Below are positions 61,190-64,000 of a stretch of 64,000 bases of DNA, piece after piece. The notes beneath the pieces were generated by a model that was given only the letters and a program-made list of their open reading frames with translations, searched no databases and had not been told where the DNA came from. This DNA is from Chitinophagaceae bacterium (GTDB lineage Bacteria > Bacteroidota > Bacteroidia > Chitinophagales > Chitinophagaceae): contig JADKKA010000022.1 of NCBI GenBank assembly GCA_016720745.1, positions 1,426,001-1,490,000 of the forward strand. The letters run 5' to 3'. Numbering within the stretch: position 1 is the stretch's first letter; each line of letters starts with the position of its first letter. A program made the translations under genes and the position numbers.

Positions 61190-62515
61190 TTAAATCGACA
61201 TTCTGGTCTTCAGTTCAAGGTATTTATTGACCGTATTCACCGTGAGATTTTCCGGGCTGGTGAGAATGGAGAGTATCCCGTTTTTATGGAGTTCTTTTAC
61301 CATCAATCTTTTTTCGTACATGAATTTTTCAGCGATGGTCTTGATATAAATTTCTTCTATAGTAGCTGCTTTTTTATCCAGCACCTGTTTAAGTTCAGTA
61401 TTCTCAAAAAATACAACCAGGAGCAGGTGATAACGTGCCATTCTTTTCAGGGCAGGCATTTCTCTTTGCAGGCTTTCCAGTGATTCAAAATTGGTGAACA
61501 AAACCAGGAGACTGCGGTTGGTGACCCGGTTACGAATCACTGAGAACAATTTTTCAAAATCAGCTTCCAGGAAATCTGTTTTCTGGCGATAGAGGGTTTC
61601 CAGCACCAGGTTCATCTGGGTGGGTTTCTTATCTGCCTGTAAAAACATATCAATGTTCTTTTCAAAAGTCACAATCCCGGCCTTATCCTGCCGCACCAAT
61701 GCCACATTGGCGAGTACAAGAGCGGCGTTGATGGAATAATCCAGCAAGGTCATGCCATGGAAAGGCATTTTCATCACCCTGCCTTTATTGACCAGGCAGT
61801 ATATCTGCTGGCTTCTTTCATCCGTGTAATTGTTCACCATCAGGCTGTCTTTCCTTGCGGTGGCTTTCCAGTTGATGGTTCTGTAATCATCTCCGCGAAC
61901 ATATTCCTTGATCTGTTCGAACTCCATGCTATGCCCGATTTTACGGATTCTTTTCACCCCCACTTCCTGTAAACGGTTACTCACGGCCAGCAATTGGTAC
62001 TTGCGCATTTGAACATAAGAAGGATATACTTTCACTACCTGTTGTGCCGGAAAAATAAAACGGCGTCTCACCAGTTGCAAAGGTCCATGCGCGTAGACAT
62101 TGATATCATGGAAATAGTATTCCCCTCTTGAAAGAGGGGTAAGGGTATAATGTAACTCGTTTTCAGACTGACCACTTACCTGTGTTTTCTTCAGCCAGTT
62201 GCGGTCCTGGAATTGTACCGGTATTTCATCAATGATACTGGCACGGATGGGAAAGGGATAATTATTCCTCAACCGGATAAAAATCTTATTCGGGTCGCCA
62301 ATACTAAAACGCTCGCTCAGGATTCTTTCCGCTTCCAGTGCATTTTTTTTGCTGTATAACAGTACCCCATCCACCAGCATGGCGAGCGCCATCAAAAGGA
62401 GGATCAGCAAACCGATCCTGTATAATTGCGGAAAAAAATAACTGGTCACAAATACCACGGCGGCAAGACCCGCGATATAATAAACCAGTTTATGTAAGTA
62501 AAAAGATTTTATCAT
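61190..62515 (-). CDS. DUF58 domain protein
   Basis: A 441-residue membrane-anchored protein with two N-terminal helices (about residues 10-27 and 31-50), a middle beta-rich region and the DUF58 core: KIRKIGHSMEFEQIKEYVRGDDYRTINWKATARKDSLMVNNY. The C-terminal part is VWA-like. DUF58 genes nearly always travel with MoxR ATPases, as here, where MoxR lies 56 nt upstream. The complex is thought to act in envelope stress or protein maturation. Confidence 0.92.
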   Translation of the reverse strand: MIKSFYLHKLVYYIAGLAAVVFVTSYFFPQLYRIGLLILLLMALAMLVDGVLLYSKKNALEAERILSERFSIGDPNKIFIRLRNNYPFPIRASIIDEIPVQFQDRNWLKKTQVSGQSENELHYTLTPLSRGEYYFHDINVYAHGPLQLVRRRFIFPAQQVVKVYPSYVQMRKYQLLAVSNRLQEVGVKRIRKIGHSMEFEQIKEYVRGDDYRTINWKATARKDSLMVNNYTDERSQQIYCLVNKGRVMKMPFHGMTLLDYSINAALVLANVALVRQDKAGIVTFEKNIDMFLQADKKPTQMNLVLETLYRQKTDFLEADFEKLFSVIRNRVTNRSLLVLFTNFESLESLQREMPALKRMARYHLLLVVFFENTELKQVLDKKAATIEEIYIKTIAEKFMYEKRLMVKELHKNGILSILTSPENLTVNTVNKYLELKTRMSI

Positions 62516-62571
62516 GTATAACAGCTGTTATCAGCCGGATTAAAAAACACTTCACATCATTTGAGCGAAAC

Positions 62572-63552
62572 TTATCTCGGAACATCCATACTCTGGATGA
62601 TCTGTTTGATCACATCATCTTCTGTAATCCCTTCCATTTCCTTATCCGGCGTAAGAATGATCCGGTGTCGTAATACCGGTGGCGCAATAGCCAGGATATC
62701 TTCCGGTGTCACAAAATCCCTTCCCTGGATGGCCGCCATGGCTTTGGATGCATTCATGATAGCAAGCGAGGCCCGGGGTGAAGCACCGAGATAAACCGAT
62801 TTATTGTTACGGGTCTGATGAACCAGTTTCGCAATAAACTGCAATAGCCTTTCTTCTATCAGCAATGTTTTCACCTGCTGACGAAGGGCAACAATTTGCT
62901 GGGACGACAGAACCGGATGAATCATCTCCAGCGGAGATGCATTTCCCATGCGATGAAACTGACTGAGGATGGTCACTTCTTCAGACTCACTTGGATAGGG
63001 AACCGTAACCTTGAAGAGGAAACGATCGAGTTGGGCTTCGGGGAGCCGATAAGTTCCTTCCTGTTCTACCGGGTTCTGTGTAGCCAGTACCATAAAAGGA
63101 GTCGCCATCATGTAGGTCTTACCATCCACTGTGGCCTGCCTTTCTTCCATGATTTCCAGCAGGGCCGATTGTGTTTTGGCCGGCGCCCGGTTGATCTCAT
63201 CCACCAGTACGATATTACTGAACACAGGTCCTTTCTTGAATTCGAAACTCGCTTCTCTCGGATTAAACACAGGGGTACCCAATACATCAGAAGGCATCAG
63301 ATCGGGGGTAAATTGTATTCTTGAAAAACCGGCGTCCACACTTTTGGCCACCAGTTTAGCGGTCATGGTTTTGGCTACACCGGGTACCCCTTCAATCAGT
63401 ACATGTCCGTCAGCGAGCAGGGCAGTAATGATCAGTCTGACCATTTCATCCTGTCCCACAATGATTTTCCTGATTTCATTGCGGATAGACATTACGGCCT
63501 GGTTCAGGGCAGTTAAATCAGTACGTTGCTGAAAAAGTGGTTGTTCTTCCAT
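62572..63552 (-). CDS. MoxR family AAA ATPase
   Basis: A 326-residue AAA+ ATPase. Walker A is GVPGVAKT (55-62), Walker B is IVLVDEINRAPAKTQSALLEIMEERQ (with an intact Asp-Glu), and sensor 1 is VLATQNPVEQEGTYRLPEAQLDRFLFKV. The C-terminal lid has YLGASPRASLAIMNASKAMAAIQGRDFVTPEDI. It lies 2 nt after the DUF4350 gene and 56 nt before DUF58, a conserved order in Bacteroidota. It remodels an unknown partner with the DUF58 protein. Confidence 0.95.
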   Translation of the reverse strand: MEEQPLFQQRTDLTALNQAVMSIRNEIRKIIVGQDEMVRLIITALLADGHVLIEGVPGVAKTMTAKLVAKSVDAGFSRIQFTPDLMPSDVLGTPVFNPREASFEFKKGPVFSNIVLVDEINRAPAKTQSALLEIMEERQATVDGKTYMMATPFMVLATQNPVEQEGTYRLPEAQLDRFLFKVTVPYPSESEEVTILSQFHRMGNASPLEMIHPVLSSQQIVALRQQVKTLLIEERLLQFIAKLVHQTRNNKSVYLGASPRASLAIMNASKAMAAIQGRDFVTPEDILAIAPPVLRHRIILTPDKEMEGITEDDVIKQIIQSMDVPR

Positions 63553-63554
63553 GC

Positions 63555-64000
63555 TTATGCGTTTTTATAAAATGATTCCAGTTGTTGATGAAAAGCGGAT
63601 ACATCCGCGGCTGAAACTGCCGGGCTATCCTCTACATATTTAATAAATGATACGATTCCCCTGATTTCCTTTTCAGCGGCTCCTGTTTTGAATTGCAGCT
63701 GCTGAATAAAATTTTCATCCAGTGTACCGGTGGGCAGCTTATAACGGTTCCGGACATGCTCCAGAAAGTAAGTGCCCATTTTCCGGCAGAGATTCTTGTG
63801 ATCGCTTCTGTCGTAATAAAGGCGGCCGATTGTTTTAACGAAATCCAGCGAATCATTCCGTGGCTTTGTTACCACCGGGATGATCCTTTGCTTGCGCCGC
63901 ATCTCCAGTATCAGGTAGAGCAGCAGGGTGAGGAAAGCCGTGATCAGTGCTGCTTTTAATCCGGGGTAACGGGACAATACCTTTAACCAGCTTGTTTTAT
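63555..64000 (-). CDS. DUF4350-like protein, C-terminal part (runs off the window)
   Basis: The reading frame is open to the right edge, so only the last 148 codons are visible. A single membrane helix (ALITAFLTLLLYLILEM) is followed by a cytosolic domain (VTKPRNDSLDFVKTIGRLYYDRSDHKNLCRKMGTYFLEHVRNRY and later EKEIRGIVSFIKYVEDSPAVSAADVSAFHQQLESFYKN). This end, and its place just before a MoxR gene, fit the C-terminus of DUF4350 proteins. The TTG at 63977 is an internal codon, not a true start. Confidence 0.75.
   Translation of the reverse strand, partial: KTSWLKVLSRYPGLKAALITAFLTLLLYLILEMRRKQRIIPVVTKPRNDSLDFVKTIGRLYYDRSDHKNLCRKMGTYFLEHVRNRYKLPTGTLDENFIQQLQFKTGAAEKEIRGIVSFIKYVEDSPAVSAADVSAFHQQLESFYKNA

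Overview
The window looks like chromosomal DNA from a member of the Bacteroidota, most likely the Chitinophagaceae or a close relative. Five things point there. The trp genes are in the order trpE-G-D-C-F-B-A. Genes typical of the phylum are present: DUF2723, DUF3810, a DUF5103 T9SS plug protein, DUF2911, a lipoprotein TamA-like barrel, and a secreted protease with a type IX sorting domain. Start codons lack Shine-Dalgarno sequences. Many upstream regions carry a TAnnTTTG -7 box, some with TTTG 18-20 nt further up. Intergenic spacers hold palindromic and simple-sequence repeats. I see no phage, insertion sequence, plasmid or CRISPR locus; this is mostly housekeeping and envelope-related core genome.

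Layout. 1-8.9 kb: a secreted HExxH/beta-propeller/barrel protein, a small unknown protein, a secreted TPR-CHAT protein, a DUF2911-TPR protein and a TlpA-like thioredoxin. 9.0-16.3 kb (minus strand): the complete trp operon, preceded by a 17-residue leader peptide with three consecutive Trp codons, an antiterminator segment and a terminator, i.e. a full transcription attenuator. 16.3-26.2 kb: GNAT protein, lipoprotein, S9 peptidase, a 54-residue membrane protein, DUF2200, miaA, pRiA4b ORF-3-like protein, CCA-adding enzyme family, threonylcarbamoyl-AMP synthase, GT9 and dapD. 26.3-29.5 kb: a large T9SS-secreted metalloprotease. 29.5-33.0 kb: repeat-rich spacer, tRNA-Leu(GAG), orphan histidine kinase, GT2, small membrane protein, tRNA-Gly(GCC) and tRNA-Leu(UAA). 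33-42.6 kb: DUF2130, phosphopantetheinyl transferase, dCTP deaminase, TspO, DUF3810, the DUF177-rpmF-plsX cluster, a secreted unknown, tRNA-Lys(UUU) with duplicated 3' flanks, SDR and DUF62. 42.7-49.1 kb: a giant DUF2723 membrane protein, then a VWA + AAA ATPase pair. 49.1-58.0 kb: repeat spacer, barrel protein, murB, beta-propeller protein, Pr6Pr membrane protein, transaldolase-like FSA, a small SRP RNA, T9SS plug protein, FtsX-like permease and TrmH. 58.0-64.0 kb: TamL-like barrel lipoprotein, truB, and a DUF4350-MoxR-DUF58 cluster running off the right edge.

How the genes fit together. The best-supported regulatory system is trp attenuation: the promoter, leader peptide and mutually exclusive hairpins can all be read directly. 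The other theme is the cell envelope: T9SS plug and cargo, TamL, murB, plsX, an FtsX/LolE-type permease, GT9/GT2/GT117-type glycosyltransferases and several secreted proteases. Three classes of repeat occur: CCCCTNNAGGGG palindromes, CCGCCTTCGC palindromes embedded in TATTGGG tracts, and CTCTGCG/CGCAAAG repeats. They fill most of the long spacers, and two near-identical blocks sit directly upstream of trpE and trpD.
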